From Monarcha castaneiventris obscurior (taxonomy: Eukaryota > Chordata > Aves > Passeriformes > Monarchidae): a stretch of DNA of 64,000 nucleotides. Below the pieces are notes generated by a model. The model saw only the letters and a program-made list of their open reading frames with translations, was not told the DNA's origin and did no database searches. Both the position numbers and the translations under genes were made by a program. Location: positions 1,549,033 through 1,613,032 of the forward strand of contig JAMPIT010000435.1 of NCBI GenBank assembly GCA_026261815.1. Reading direction: 5' to 3'. Position 1 is the first letter of the stretch, and every line of letters starts with the position of its first letter. Below are positions 49,916-59,230 of this stretch, in pieces.

Positions 49916-51983
49916 TCTGCTCCTTTTGAAGGTCTGGCTTTATTGATTTCAGTGGACACCACCTGATTCTGCCTTCCTTTTTAACAGCTGCATACCCTCG
50001 CCCCGTAAGCACCAACCTCCAGCCCCGTTCCCATTCGCCTAGCTCATTTTTAATTATAACCTTTGGGCCCTCCTCTAGTGCTCGGGTGGCCCACTGTTTT
50101 TGAGCAGGACTGTTTATTTCATCGCCCCTGCAGAATTGATTCAGTGCTAGCAAAGCAGTTGCTAGTATACGCGCCTGGTGCCCTGAGGGAATGGAATTTT
50201 CAAAGCCTTCTGCTTTTGCTAGTACTTCTAACTTGGTTTTCAGGGTCTGATTTGCTCGCTCAACAATGGCCTGCCCGGTGCTGTTATACGGGATACCTTG
50301 CACCAAGGTGATGTCCCATTTTGAGGCGAATTCCTGCACTGGTTTGGAGGTAAAATTGGAACCATTGTCAGTTTTAATTTGTTTGGGAATGCCAAGCCAT
50401 GCCATGGCTGTCAGCCAGTGCTGAATTGTGGCTTTAGAGTTAGTTTTGGGGTGTTGTGTGACCACAATTATCCCGCTATAAGTGTCCACTGTCACTGCAA
50501 GCCATGCTCGAGGCTTCAGCAGTTGGCATAAAGTGAAGTCTGACTGCCAGATCTCTGAGGGCTTGAGACCTCTCGGGTTGATCCCACTGGACCATAGGGG
50601 TGACTTCTGGCAATGAGGGCAGGTGGCCACTACATGTTTTGCGTCCGCTGTCGAGATCCCGCATCTCTTCGCCAGTGCTTTGGCTCCGATGTGGAGTGAT
50701 TCATGCAATTGACGAGCTTTTTGCAATGTCCACACTCCCTTTGCTGCGGCATCTGCCTTGTCATTGCCGGTCTGGAAGTAACCTTTAATTGGATTGTGGC
50801 TGTTGACATGAATGACGGACACAGTGCCCTGTCGCGAGGAGAGTGCTTTTTCCACCATTAGGGCTGCTGCAGATGTTGACACACCTGGTCCTGACATGGC
50901 TAGGCAGAGCCTTGCCACGAATATAGAGTCCGTTACGATGTTGAGGTGTTCCTCCTGGAAGAGTCCACACGCCAAGACCACTGCTGCTGCTTCCAGCTGC
51001 TGCACCGACAATGTAGGATCACGTGTCTTGATGCAATGCCACTGTTCTCCCACCTGCCACACCACTGCTGCAGTAGAAGTTGTGGAAGAAGCATCTGTGA
51101 AGACCGTCGGTCCTGGCAGTGGGTGGTCTGTGACTTTTGGTGGCATGTCTATGTCCACAACGTCCAGTAGCTGGGTCCAAGGTGGTCTGGTGGCGTAGGA
51201 GATTTCTCCTCCGAAGCCTGTGAGAGCAAGGGCTAGGTACTCCGGTATCGTGGTTGATTCTATGATTGGCTGCTTGCGGAAGGGGAGGTGGATTCTTGTC
51301 GGCTCGGTTCCCAGGTGTCTCAAGGCAAGCTTTCTGCCCTTCATGATGAGGTTAGCGATGCATTCGATTCCTGGGGAGAATGCACGAGCCGGTTTTCCAA
51401 GGACCACCCATTGGATCGGCCGGGACTTATCTGAAGGTCCTTGAGCCAGTGCACCCACTCCTCCCTTCGGTGTGAAGTGGACGTATAAATCAAGCGGCAT
51501 GCTCGGGTTCCACCTGGCCAAAGTGCCAGTGGACATCTGATGCTCGATGAAATCAAGGGAACTCGCTGCTTGTGGCGTTAATTGTTTGGGTTCCCAGGGG
51601 TGCTTTCCTTTCAGGAGGTCATATAAAGGGTCCATGACCTCGGGAGGGATCAGGACGATATTGCGAAGCCACTGCAGAGATCCCACGAGGCGCTGCACGT
51701 CATGAAGTGTCTTGATGTCTCGGCGGACCTTCACCTTGGGGGGTGTCACATAGGAATTTGTGATCCCCACTCCCAGGAAGGTCACGCAGGGTCCTTTCTT
51801 GATCTTTGTGCTCGCGATCTCGAAGCCATTTGCTTGGAGGGTCTCTGTAATTGTGGACACCAAGTAATCCACTTGGTTTGCTGATGGTGCAGCGATGAGG
51901 ATGTCATCCATGTATTGGATGATAGTTGCATCAGGATAGGAGCGTCGGACGGCGTCAGTGCCTTGTCCACGGTGATCTGGCAT
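49854..51983 (-). pseudogene. pol: Pol, downstream part: RT palm to integrase (709 codons)
   Basis: Carries YMDD (the RT catalytic pair) near the start, then thumb/connection. RNase H follows with its acidic residues in FTDASS, LEAAAV, VTDSIF and GNDKAD. Integrase comes last, with an H-x3-H and C-x2-C zinc domain (HESLH ... CPHC). Its catalytic core has Asp in WQSDFT, Asp in KTDNGS and Glu in AIVERAN, with exactly 35 residues between the last two (DD35E). A C-terminal SH3-like segment (GRIRWCPLKS) closes it. It is in a different frame from the RT N-terminal part, so full-length Pol cannot be made. The reading frame itself is open to its natural end inside env. Conservation of all catalytic residues suggests that the break is recent. 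Confidence 0.93.
49879..49892 (-). promoter_or_regulatory. Likely env splice acceptor
   Basis: On the minus strand TTTCTGTTTGCAG is followed by GACATG. The pyrimidine-rich tract and AG fit a 3' splice site. The junction falls exactly between env codons 12 and 13 (phase 0), matching the phase of the donor in gag. Confidence 0.6.
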
Positions 51984-52462
51984 ATGGTCGGGCTATGTAC
52001 AAAGCCCTGTGGCAGCACTTTCCACTGAAAGCGAAGGTTGGGTCTGCTGCCATTTGGGGACACGACAGAAAAAGCGAAACGTTCCTTGTCCTCAGGGTGC
52101 AAGGGTATCGAAAAGAAACAGTCTTTGATGTCCAGCACTGCGCATGGCTGTCCTTCTGGGACGGCTGAGTTCATAGGTAGCAGTGTTTGAACTGGGCCCA
52201 TGGGTTTGGCTGTCTTGTTCACTTCCCTCAGGTCGTGGATGAGGCGGTAGCTTTCTCCAGACTTTTTGGGGATTACAAATACAGGGGTGTTCCAAGGGCT
52301 GACAGAGGGCTCTATGTGACCCTTTTGTAGCTCACGGTTAACTATTTCTAGCAAAGCTGCCATTCGAGGCTCTGACAGAGGCCACTGCTCCACGTAGATG
52401 ATTTCTGATGATTTCCAAGTCAATTTAATTGGCAGCGGTGGATGAATTGCAGTGGCCTTCAC
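51782..52462 (-). pseudogene. pol: Pol, upstream part: RT fingers and palm
   Basis: It is entered by -1 frameshifting from pro, and its first codons have no need of an AUG (the open frame starts at a GTG). It has VFVIPKKSGESYRLIHDLR, the first catalytic Asp in VLDIKDCFF, and LPQGF. After VDKALTP (near 51950) the true sequence continues in another frame (49854-51983) with YPDATIIQYMDD. The remaining codons to 51782 are out-of-frame noise. A net one-base change near 51945-51960 explains this. All residues before the break look functional. Confidence 0.9.
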
Positions 52463-53109
52463 GATAAATTTGTCATTTTAACTCCCAGCAGAGCAAGGAC
52501 ATCCCTTCCTATCAAAGGTGGAGAGTTCTGTAGAATGTAAGGGTAGATTGCCGCTGTCTGTTCTGGTCCTTTTTTTGTGTGAAGTGTTATAGCTACCAAC
52601 TGGGTGCTTTTCCACGCCCGGGACGGTCCTCCCACACCATTCACTGGAGGGACTTCTTTAAATTGCCAGTGCTGTGGCCAATGCGCCTGGGGAATGACCG
52701 TGCAATCTGAGCCCGTGTCTGCCCAAAACTGAAGCCCTATGGTGTGGGGATCCTGACTGCCATAGAGGCGGCACACCCCCCACACCGTCAGAGGCTCCTT
52801 CCCTATTTTCATGGCCAGGGCCACCCAGGGACTCTGCCCTGGGGCGCCCCCTGCTGGCCCTGCAGCACAATCGCGGCTTGTGGCTGCGGTGGAAGCGAGA
52901 GTGCTGCTGGCGGTGTTGCGAAATTCTGCAATTGCACCGTTCGTGTGGGTGCAAGACTGGCTGTCTCCTGCGGGGGCATAGGGAATAGGGGCCCCCCACC
53001 CCACTGGGGGTTGGCATAGATGGGCCGTGTTGCATGCGCAGCGGGAGGAGGCTGAGTGCGGCCCGCACGCCCCCTCCCTCTTCCGTTTCCCTGGGATCGG
53101 GACCTGCAT
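52459..53109 (-). CDS. pro: Retroviral aspartic protease
   Basis: Reached by a -1 shift from gag at the GGGAAAC site. The first ~95 residues of the frame overlap the Gag C-terminus, and mature protease starts near residue 93. The active site DTGSD is at residues 131-135 and a flap-like VNGVGG follows. The C-terminal LIGRDVLALLGV is the conserved helix-and-active-site support motif. It cuts Gag and Pol precursors. It is open through to its natural stop, just after the second frameshift site. The position of pro in its own frame matches betaretroviruses and differs from alpharetroviruses, where protease is in the gag frame. Confidence 0.92.
   Translation of the reverse strand: MQVPIPGKRKREGACGPHSASSRCACNTAHLCQPPVGWGAPIPYAPAGDSQSCTHTNGAIAEFRNTASSTLASTAATSRDCAAGPAGGAPGQSPWVALAMKIGKEPLTVWGVCRLYGSQDPHTIGLQFWADTGSDCTVIPQAHWPQHWQFKEVPPVNGVGGPSRAWKSTQLVAITLHTKKGPEQTAAIYPYILQNSPPLIGRDVLALLGVKMTNLS
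52465..52471 (-). promoter_or_regulatory. Pro-pol -1 frameshift heptamer AAATTTA
   Basis: In the pro frame it reads ACA AAT TTA, i.e. A-AAT-TTA, one of the best-known slippery heptamers. It lies two codons before the pro stop, and a -1 shift enters the pol frame exactly. Confidence 0.88.
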
Positions 53110-53267
53110 TCCCTAGCGAAATGTCCCTTCTTCCCGCAGCCCCAACAAGGTCCTCTCGCGCGTGCTTGAGATAGAGGCCGAGGGAGGCTGTGATTTCTGG
53201 GGACAGCCCGTTGCGATGTGGCCTGCCTGACCACATTTAAAACATGCCATTGCATTGGCCAGATCAC
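52809..53267 (-). pseudogene. gag: Gag, C-terminal part with second zinc knuckle
   Basis: This frame carries the second Cys-His knuckle CWGCGKKGHFAREC (about 53106-53147), then an Arg/Gly-rich stretch and a Pro/Gln-rich tail ending at 52809. It is the same frame as the matrix part and differs from the capsid part, so a frame change lies between the two knuckles (about 53150-53205). The gag-pro frameshift site lies inside it. The first ~20 codons of the open frame are out-of-frame noise. Confidence 0.88.
53085..53091 (-). promoter_or_regulatory. Gag-pro -1 frameshift heptamer GGGAAAC
   Basis: In the nucleocapsid frame it reads CAG GGA AAC, i.e. G-GGA-AAC, a heptamer used by type D/beta retroviruses for gag-pro. 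It lies just after the second zinc knuckle, and a -1 shift enters the pro frame exactly. Confidence 0.88.
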
Positions 53268-54594
53268 GTACGGCCGCCTGGCAGGGAGTCAATTGCTCTT
53301 CCCTAACGACGTGCTTTATCATATCAGCCAGGCTGGCTGCAATTGGAACGGAGCGCAGAATTTCCTTGGTTCTGGAGTTACTCTGTTGTCTCAAACAGTC
53401 CATCACGACCGGCCCTTTTGCCGCTGCAGGCAGCGTAGATGCATCTACCGCCGCCTGTAGGCGGTCTACAAACTGCGTGAAGCTCTCACTCTCTGTCTGT
53501 TTTATGGTGGACCACGGGGAAGGTCTGGCAACCACACGGGAAGCAGCTCTTATTGCTTCCCTTGCAGCTCGGGTTGTGGCTCTGATTTCTTCAACCCGTA
53601 ATTGTGCAGCTTGCTGCTGAGGAGTGATTATATCATCGTGTCTTCCTGTTAGTCTAGACAGGCTTGAACCATGTAGTGGTTGCCCTGCTCCGGAAGACTG
53701 AGCTAAAAGGTTTGTGCATTGGTCTCTCCATTCCTGTTTAAAAACTATCATACCAGCCCCATCAAAAATCATGCGACCTATTTGTATATTGTCAAAGGGG
53801 AGCAGGTTATCATTGCAGAATAGACCATCTATGAGAGTGGAGACAATGGCAAAGTCCATCCCTTTTTCTGAAATCGCTTTGACTATTGTTTGTATGTCTT
53901 TAGGATTAATGGGATTGTAAACCTGTTGCTGGTTCCCGTCTTGCCCAGTGACTCTCACAGGGAAGGCATGAACTGTCGCCACGGGGGCCCACTCGGCACA
54001 TGCTATTTTTATTTTTCCCCAGTCAGTAAATTTGTATTGTATTATAGCTTTATTTGTTTTTGCTTTAAATTGTGTTTGCTCTACTTCTTCCGAACTCGCA
54101 TCTCCATCAGTTTCCGATGTCTCAGAGCTGGAGGAGCTGCTGTCAGACTCAAGACCGGAACCTCTCTGCCGCAGGACTTCAGGGATCGCCTGGGTTTTCC
54201 TGCGGCCCCGGCCCCGCTCCTCCCCCTGGGGGTGGTGCCGATCCCGCCCCCCGGGCTGGCCCTGCCCCCCGCAAGGGGAGGTCTCTCCCTTAGATGGAAA
54301 CAGCATTGAGCACGGCTCTTGGCTGGGCATGCACCCTCTGCTGCTCTCCCGCGCAAGCGCGTTTGCAGCTCCCCCTTCCCACGCCTGCGCAGCAGCAAAC
54401 ACCCCCACTCTTTGTTCGTTCCCGCCAGTCAGACCCTGGCCCCGCCCATCTCTTTGCTCGCCTGCGCCATTTTGAGCCGGGTATGGCGGGGGAGCGGCCG
54501 CCCCCACCCCTTCCCTATCTCTTTTCTCGTTTTCCCTCGCTTCATTTGTCAATTCCTCCCAAAAAGACTTCGCATATTGCTGCGCCTCCAGCAT
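53113..54594 (-). pseudogene. gag: Gag, central part: late domain, capsid, first zinc knuckle
   Basis: 493 codons counted from an internal ATG, but the frame is already open from 54828, so that ATG is not the true start. PPPY at residues 35-38 is a late-budding motif. The capsid follows from about residue 190, with a major-homology-like segment (ESFTQFVDRLQAAVDAS) near residue 365. The first Cys-His knuckle CFKCGQAGHIATGC is near residue 452. It is in a different frame from both the matrix part and the second-knuckle part, so it is bracketed by two opposite one-base frame changes. It ends at an out-of-frame stop at 53113. Confidence 0.9.
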
Positions 54595-55130
54595 GGATTC
54601 GCTGGCCGGCAGCGGAGAGACGGATGAGGAAACCGCGGGCGTTTGGGAAGGTTCCGCGGGGGGGGTGGACCCGGCGGGCTCGGCGAGAGGGTCGACAGGT
54701 TCCCTGGGGGTCCCGGACCGTTTGAATTCGGGTTTGGGGAGGAGGGAAACGCGCCCGGTCCCCGCAGACCCCCGCTCTCTGATGGATCGCTCTTGGGATC
54801 TGTTTGTGTCACTGCCCCCACCCCTAGCTTAGGGGTAGCTAATAAACATGCACGCGCGGCAGTCCAGGTCTCTTGCTCCTCTATCGCTTGGCGTAAAGCC
54901 GTTTCTACTTTTCCCCACGCTTTGAGACTTTTACCGCTGCCTGACGACTTTGTGTATTCCGCCAGAACGTTAGTACATTTCTCCCACACCTCCGGGTGCA
55001 AAATTTCCACGGGGCGTTCAATCGCTCCAAGTTCTAGGAGTTTCGCAATAGCGAGATAAAAATCTTTAAGCCTACACCTAATTCCCCATTGTTTATAGAG
55101 TGAACTCACGACTTTAGCTAGCGCTTCCAT
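54549..55130 (-). pseudogene. gag: Gag, matrix part
   Basis: It starts at an ATG in a strong context (ATCACCATGG), about 145 bases downstream of the 5' LTR. The first ~100 residues are a helical matrix-like domain, then a Pro/Ser-rich spacer. Residue 2 is Glu rather than Gly, so there is no N-myristoylation signal, as in alpharetroviruses. The frame continues to 54549, but from somewhere between 54828 and about 54650 the real protein appears to move into the next frame. A run of eight C (minus strand, 54658-54665) is one candidate site. Confidence 0.85.
55104..55109 (-). promoter_or_regulatory. Likely splice donor inside gag
   Basis: The minus strand reads GTC then GTGAGT, a consensus 5' splice site. 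The exon would end after gag codon 7 (phase 0). Placement of the donor a few codons into gag is the arrangement known from alpharetroviruses. Confidence 0.6.
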
Positions 55131-55256
55131 GGTGATCGCGGATCCTCTTGGGAGCGTCCTCCCCGCCGGAGAACAACTTCGTTGCCTCGGCCGCTGAATT
55201 TGTCCAGGTGATCCCCGCTGTCCGAGCTTTTCTTCTCCCTTTTTCCTCCTTCTTTT

Positions 55257-55274
55257 CCCGGGCTTTCGGCACCA
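55257..55274 (-). other. Primer binding site, tRNA-Phe type
   Basis: Four bases after the 5' LTR the minus strand reads TGGTGCCGAAAGCCCGGG. From general knowledge of the vertebrate tRNA-Phe 3' end, its complement begins TGGTGCCGAAACCCGGG, so the match is complete apart from one inserted G. Confidence 0.8.
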
Positions 55275-55278
55275 TAAA

Positions 55279-55622
55279 TGTTGCCCTCTGCTATGAAGGC
55301 ATGGCGACCTGGTTCAAAGTATCAGCACGGCAGCACGGCCTACCCCGTTGCTACTCGGTCCAGGACACACAGACACCAATGTGGTGGATGGTCAAATGGC
55401 CTTTATTATCCTATCTCATGGGATTATATAGTCTAGGGGCTTCTCTAGTCTGGAAAGGGGGATTGTGGGATGGCCAGGGTTAGCAGTGAGTGGAAAACTA
55501 CTGGAGTTAGGAGGACTACATTCCTAAGGTGATGCTTATCAGTGGGATGAAGGGGGAGGGAGATTCCATGCTGTCCCTGCTTCCGTTACATCGCGTAATC
55601 TTCTGTCCGCCTGTCCCTTACA
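55279..55622 (-). repeat. 5' LTR of the 47-55 kb provirus
   Basis: 344 bp. On the minus strand the TATA element TATATAA (55424-55430) is followed closely by AATAAA (55402-55407), so R is short. TG and CA ends are intact. This is the proviral promoter. Confidence 0.95.
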
Positions 55623-55628
55623 CTGGGT

Positions 55629-57110
55629 GCAGTAGAACTTTTATGAAAGCTATAAATTATGAATTTTTCTTTTTCATGTACTCATATGTTTAAACATACA
55701 AAAGAGAAATGTACTCAGTGTTAAAGATGAAAAAATACATGTGTTTCTAACTAATCCTTTCGCTTTGACTATCCATCCATTCATTTTCTTCCTGAGATTT
55801 GTGAAAACCTCAAGCATGTGTTTCAATATAGAGCTCATGTAGCTCTGAACTGGGGATGCTCATATGTTTACTTTTTCTCCTTTTTCCTGCCCATAATGCA
55901 ATCAACTTGTCTACATAGATTTTCCTTAAATTATCTCAGACATAATACAGAACTTAAAACCAGGCTGTAAGAATTGTGAAACTTACTGGTGTCAGCAGTA
56001 CTCCAAACAGCCGGAGAGGCACTTTTGACAAATGTAGAAACAGATAGAAATAGATGAGGCTCATATGAGAGAGAGGAAAGCCAAAAGTAATAGCCAAAGG
56101 AAATTTCCACACCTTTCTATAGGCAAGAAAATCACAGTTTAATGTTTATGTTATAGGTATGTATATATATGTGCGTGTGCGTGTGTATGTCTTTTAATGG
56201 TGGTCGTCTTGTTCTTAGAATTATGTCAAGACAACTCAATTTTTCCCAGTGGATAGTATGAATTAGTTGCACATTTCTTTGCTCTTTAAAGGTCACACAG
56301 TCTCCTTCCTAGTAGGATGCGTACTAGCAGTGGAGATTTGAAGCCTATTTCCTTTAAGGCTTCTGCATATTAATTCAGTGATATCGCAGCTAAGTATTGA
56401 CAATTAGATTTTCTTCTACTGGGCTAAATTTTAAAGTGGAAACCAGCTTCACTAAAAAATACAACTGCGGGTAGCTGTATATGGACTGAGAACCTTTTAA
56501 ATCTCAAATGACTTTTTTGTTCTCCCATTTTGTGCAGAAACTATATTTGAAAACTAGCTTGTGTGATGTAATATTGCATTCTGCTATGTCCTAATAGGAA
56601 GGTTTTTATTACAGCAATGCAGAAACAGGTTGAACAGCTCCTAGGGTCTGTATTGTGTATGTAGCTGTTAGTCAGAGATACTTGGTTCAAGCCAAATATC
56701 CACTCATTTGTGTGGATGAGCTCTGAGACTTGATAAGGGGCTTGCATGGCACTGCTAAGATAATGTACACTTTCCTGTTATTGGAGAAAAGCTACTTGCA
56801 CAAATAATTCCTTTAATCAGAACTACCTGAATATGGAAGAAATTCACAGTGGAATTACTAACTGCATGGATGCAAGATGAATGTATATGCTGTTACTCTT
56901 GGCAGTGTTCATCTCAAGAGCTCAAAACTCCATCAGTTCAGCCTGTTGTTGGTGCTCATCTCAACTGTCTCTAAATGTATCTAGTTACACTGGTTTGAAC
57001 AATTTTTTGAGGGCCATCAGCTTTTGAGAAGACAATTTTGTTCTGATCCCATGACTGAAGGAAGCATTCCTGTTTATAATAGTGATCACCTGTTCTGTAA
57101 GTGGATTTAA
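55629..57110. other. AT-rich DNA, no gene seen
   Basis: A short TATATATGTGCGTGTG microsatellite lies near 56157-56190. No gene is supported. Confidence 0.45.
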
Positions 57111-57820
57111 TGTGGGGGGTTTTTTCCCTAGTGCGGCGGCGGTAGCAGCAGCCGGTGAGGTTACCAGGGAGCCAAGAAGGGCTAGGGCAACATTGGACTC
57201 ATGGTGGACTGGCACCAAAGTGTAGAATCTCCCCAAGGTTATGGAGAGTTCCCACAGTCCCTTACCTGTTGGATGTAGATTATTGCTTTGTGGTTGGCCA
57301 ATTGACCCTCCGCCTAGTTCTAGGTATATCCTGTTGAATATGCATGTCCTCTAGTTAATATGTATAATGTTCTGGAAGTTTCTTTGCCCCTTGACAGCCC
57401 ATTGGTTCCCTGTCCCCTGGGTTGTTGTGCCCCTGTCACTCCAGGTTCTCTCCTCCCTCTAGCCCTCACCCGATTGGTTTCTGCTGCTCTGCCACCCCCC
57501 AAAAACCCCAAGTATAAAATCCCTGAACCCTCCTCTATAGGGGTCATTTTTCACTGGACACTCCTGCGTGTGTTCTGGAATAAACCATGTTGGAATCTAC
57601 ACAAAAGGCACCTCCCACCTCTTCATCTCTGGCGACGCAGCTTGTTATCCATCTGGGCTCATGTTGGCATGAGGCCTCTGTGAGCAGAGCCTGGCACTGT
57701 TGTGCTGAAGCTGAGTATCTGGGATACTAGTGGAAGCAGCCCCAACCAGGACGCCCTCCAGGAAGGACATGGCAGCCCTCCACACCCAGCGGGCTAGCGC
57801 ACATCACCCTAGTAGGAATA
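57111..57820 (+). mobile_element. LTR-like block, ends uncertain
   Basis: TATAAAA at 57513-57519 and AATAAA at 57579-57584 have the normal promoter/polyA spacing of an LTR in plus orientation. The sequence after the polyA signal (CACCTCCCACCTCTTCATCT) resembles the U5 regions at 38340 and 61100. The start (TGTGGGG, 57111) and the end are estimates. Local GC content is clearly above the surroundings. Confidence 0.55.
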
Positions 57821-58378
57821 TAAACATGCTATGTCACTTAGCTTTAGGACAGATGATCTTTGTAGCTTCTGGGAGAACGGATCCTCAGAAGGTCTTATGT
57901 GGCTGTAATGAAGGGATCGTGCCCACTTAAGAATTTCCTCTGAGAGGCTGCTGCTCAACTACCAGTGTTGTACTGCTTCCCATTAAATAATGTCTATTAC
58001 AAATTAAATAATGAGCATAAGATTATCAATTAAAAAACTGTATATCCAACTTAATTGAAAAATTGTACCTAAGATGTGCTGCAGAATGCTGACAAAGTAA
58101 TTCTCTTTCTAAAATCCTCTTTCTGCCATTGTTTTCTCATCTGGTTTCTTTTTAATAGTCTCATAGCCAAAGATACTTCAAAGATTATTTTTTTAACATA
58201 TTTCTTTCTTTTATTCTTTTCCACGCCTAGATTCACTCTTAAGCAAAGTAAGTAAAGTCATGAATATGGGACATCAGGGAAAAAATTGAGCTCATATTCT
58301 TTGTATTAATTGTTATATGTCAAAGTATGACTAAGTGAGCAGATGAAAATGAAATTGCAGACAAAAACCAATTTCATT
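57821..58378. other. AT-rich DNA, no gene seen
   Basis: Nothing supportable between two LTR blocks. Confidence 0.45.
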
Positions 58379-58949
58379 TGTGGCTCATCCCCCTCAGCCC
58401 CTCGTCCGGATAGCTGCAGATGTATGAGGGAGCTGCGGCGACTCAGCTGTGAGACTGCTGCCACAGTCCACAAGCGGCCGCTTGTCAGTGCTGCACTCCC
58501 CTGGGGCAGTCCTCCCGAGAGGTTGCCTGGTGGAGCGGCGAGCCGAGGTGCAGAGACAAAGAAGCAGGGAGAGGCTTTCCGTATGGTATCCAGGAACAGG
58601 TTTATTGCCAGGATGGGTCAGGGACGCATAAGCCCCTAACCCCCATTCGGGAACAACTTTTAAGGGAAGGAGGTGTGGCTAACAGTGCCGGCTGGGGACC
58701 AACGGGAAAGCAAGGGACCGGGGACTGACAACTGCGATATCCAAGAACAGAGTTTAGGGGGTAGGAACAAAGAGCCTTAGCTAATAAAATTACAGAACTG
58801 GGAGAATTTTCTAGAGAGAGAGGTGGTGGCTCTATATCTCATCCTCGTCCCCTGATACACCGTCAGAGGATGGCTCGTCCACCCATTGGATAGCGAGAAA
58901 CTGATGGGCATCAGGAGAGAGCAGCCCGGGGCTGGGCTGAGCCACCACA
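58379..58949 (-). mobile_element. Solo LTR, 571 bp, inverted partner of 29259-29834
   Basis: It runs from TGTGGCTCATCC to GAGCCACCACA. The polyA signal AATAAA is on the minus strand (plus TTTATT, 58601-58606). It aligns over its whole length with 29259-29834 in reverse. No exact target duplication was found. Confidence 0.8.
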
Positions 58950-59230
58950 GCACATTTGATTGTTCAAACCCTTCCAGTTTACCTTATTGCTTTAACAAAT
59001 TGTTATCTTATACTACTTGAGAAAGAAAAAAAGAAGAAGCAGGTGGACTGTTTGTGGGAGAGAAAAAGCTTCAGGGAGTAAATTCAGATTCACTGACACA
59101 TCCTGAGGAGAGCTGCTCTCAGTTCTGTTTTCAATCCCTGGTTACAGGGGCAAGTCTCTACAAAACAAACAAGGAGGAGCCTGGTTTGTGAGCATCCTTC
59201 TCCCAACAAAGTATGAAATGAGTATGATTA

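Larger units (their letters stand above)
47453..55622 (-). mobile_element. Young, nearly complete class II provirus with gamma-type env (8.17 kb)
   Basis: Two LTRs (47453-47797 and 55279-55622) flank gag, pro, pol and env on the minus strand. The exact 6-bp duplication CTGGGT lies at 47447-47452 and 55623-55628. The LTRs differ by three substitutions and one C indel over 344 bp (about 0.9%), so the insertion is recent. Primer site, polypurine tract, two frameshift sites and splice sites are all recognisable. Gag has two frame changes and pol one, while protease and env are open. The gag-pro-pol layout is betaretrovirus-like and the envelope is of gammaretrovirus type. Confidence 0.96.

Noticed and set aside
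52658..53236. 192-codon minus-strand frame overlapping gag and pro
   Set aside because: Third frame of the gag-pro overlap. It contains neither the zinc knuckles nor the DTG site.
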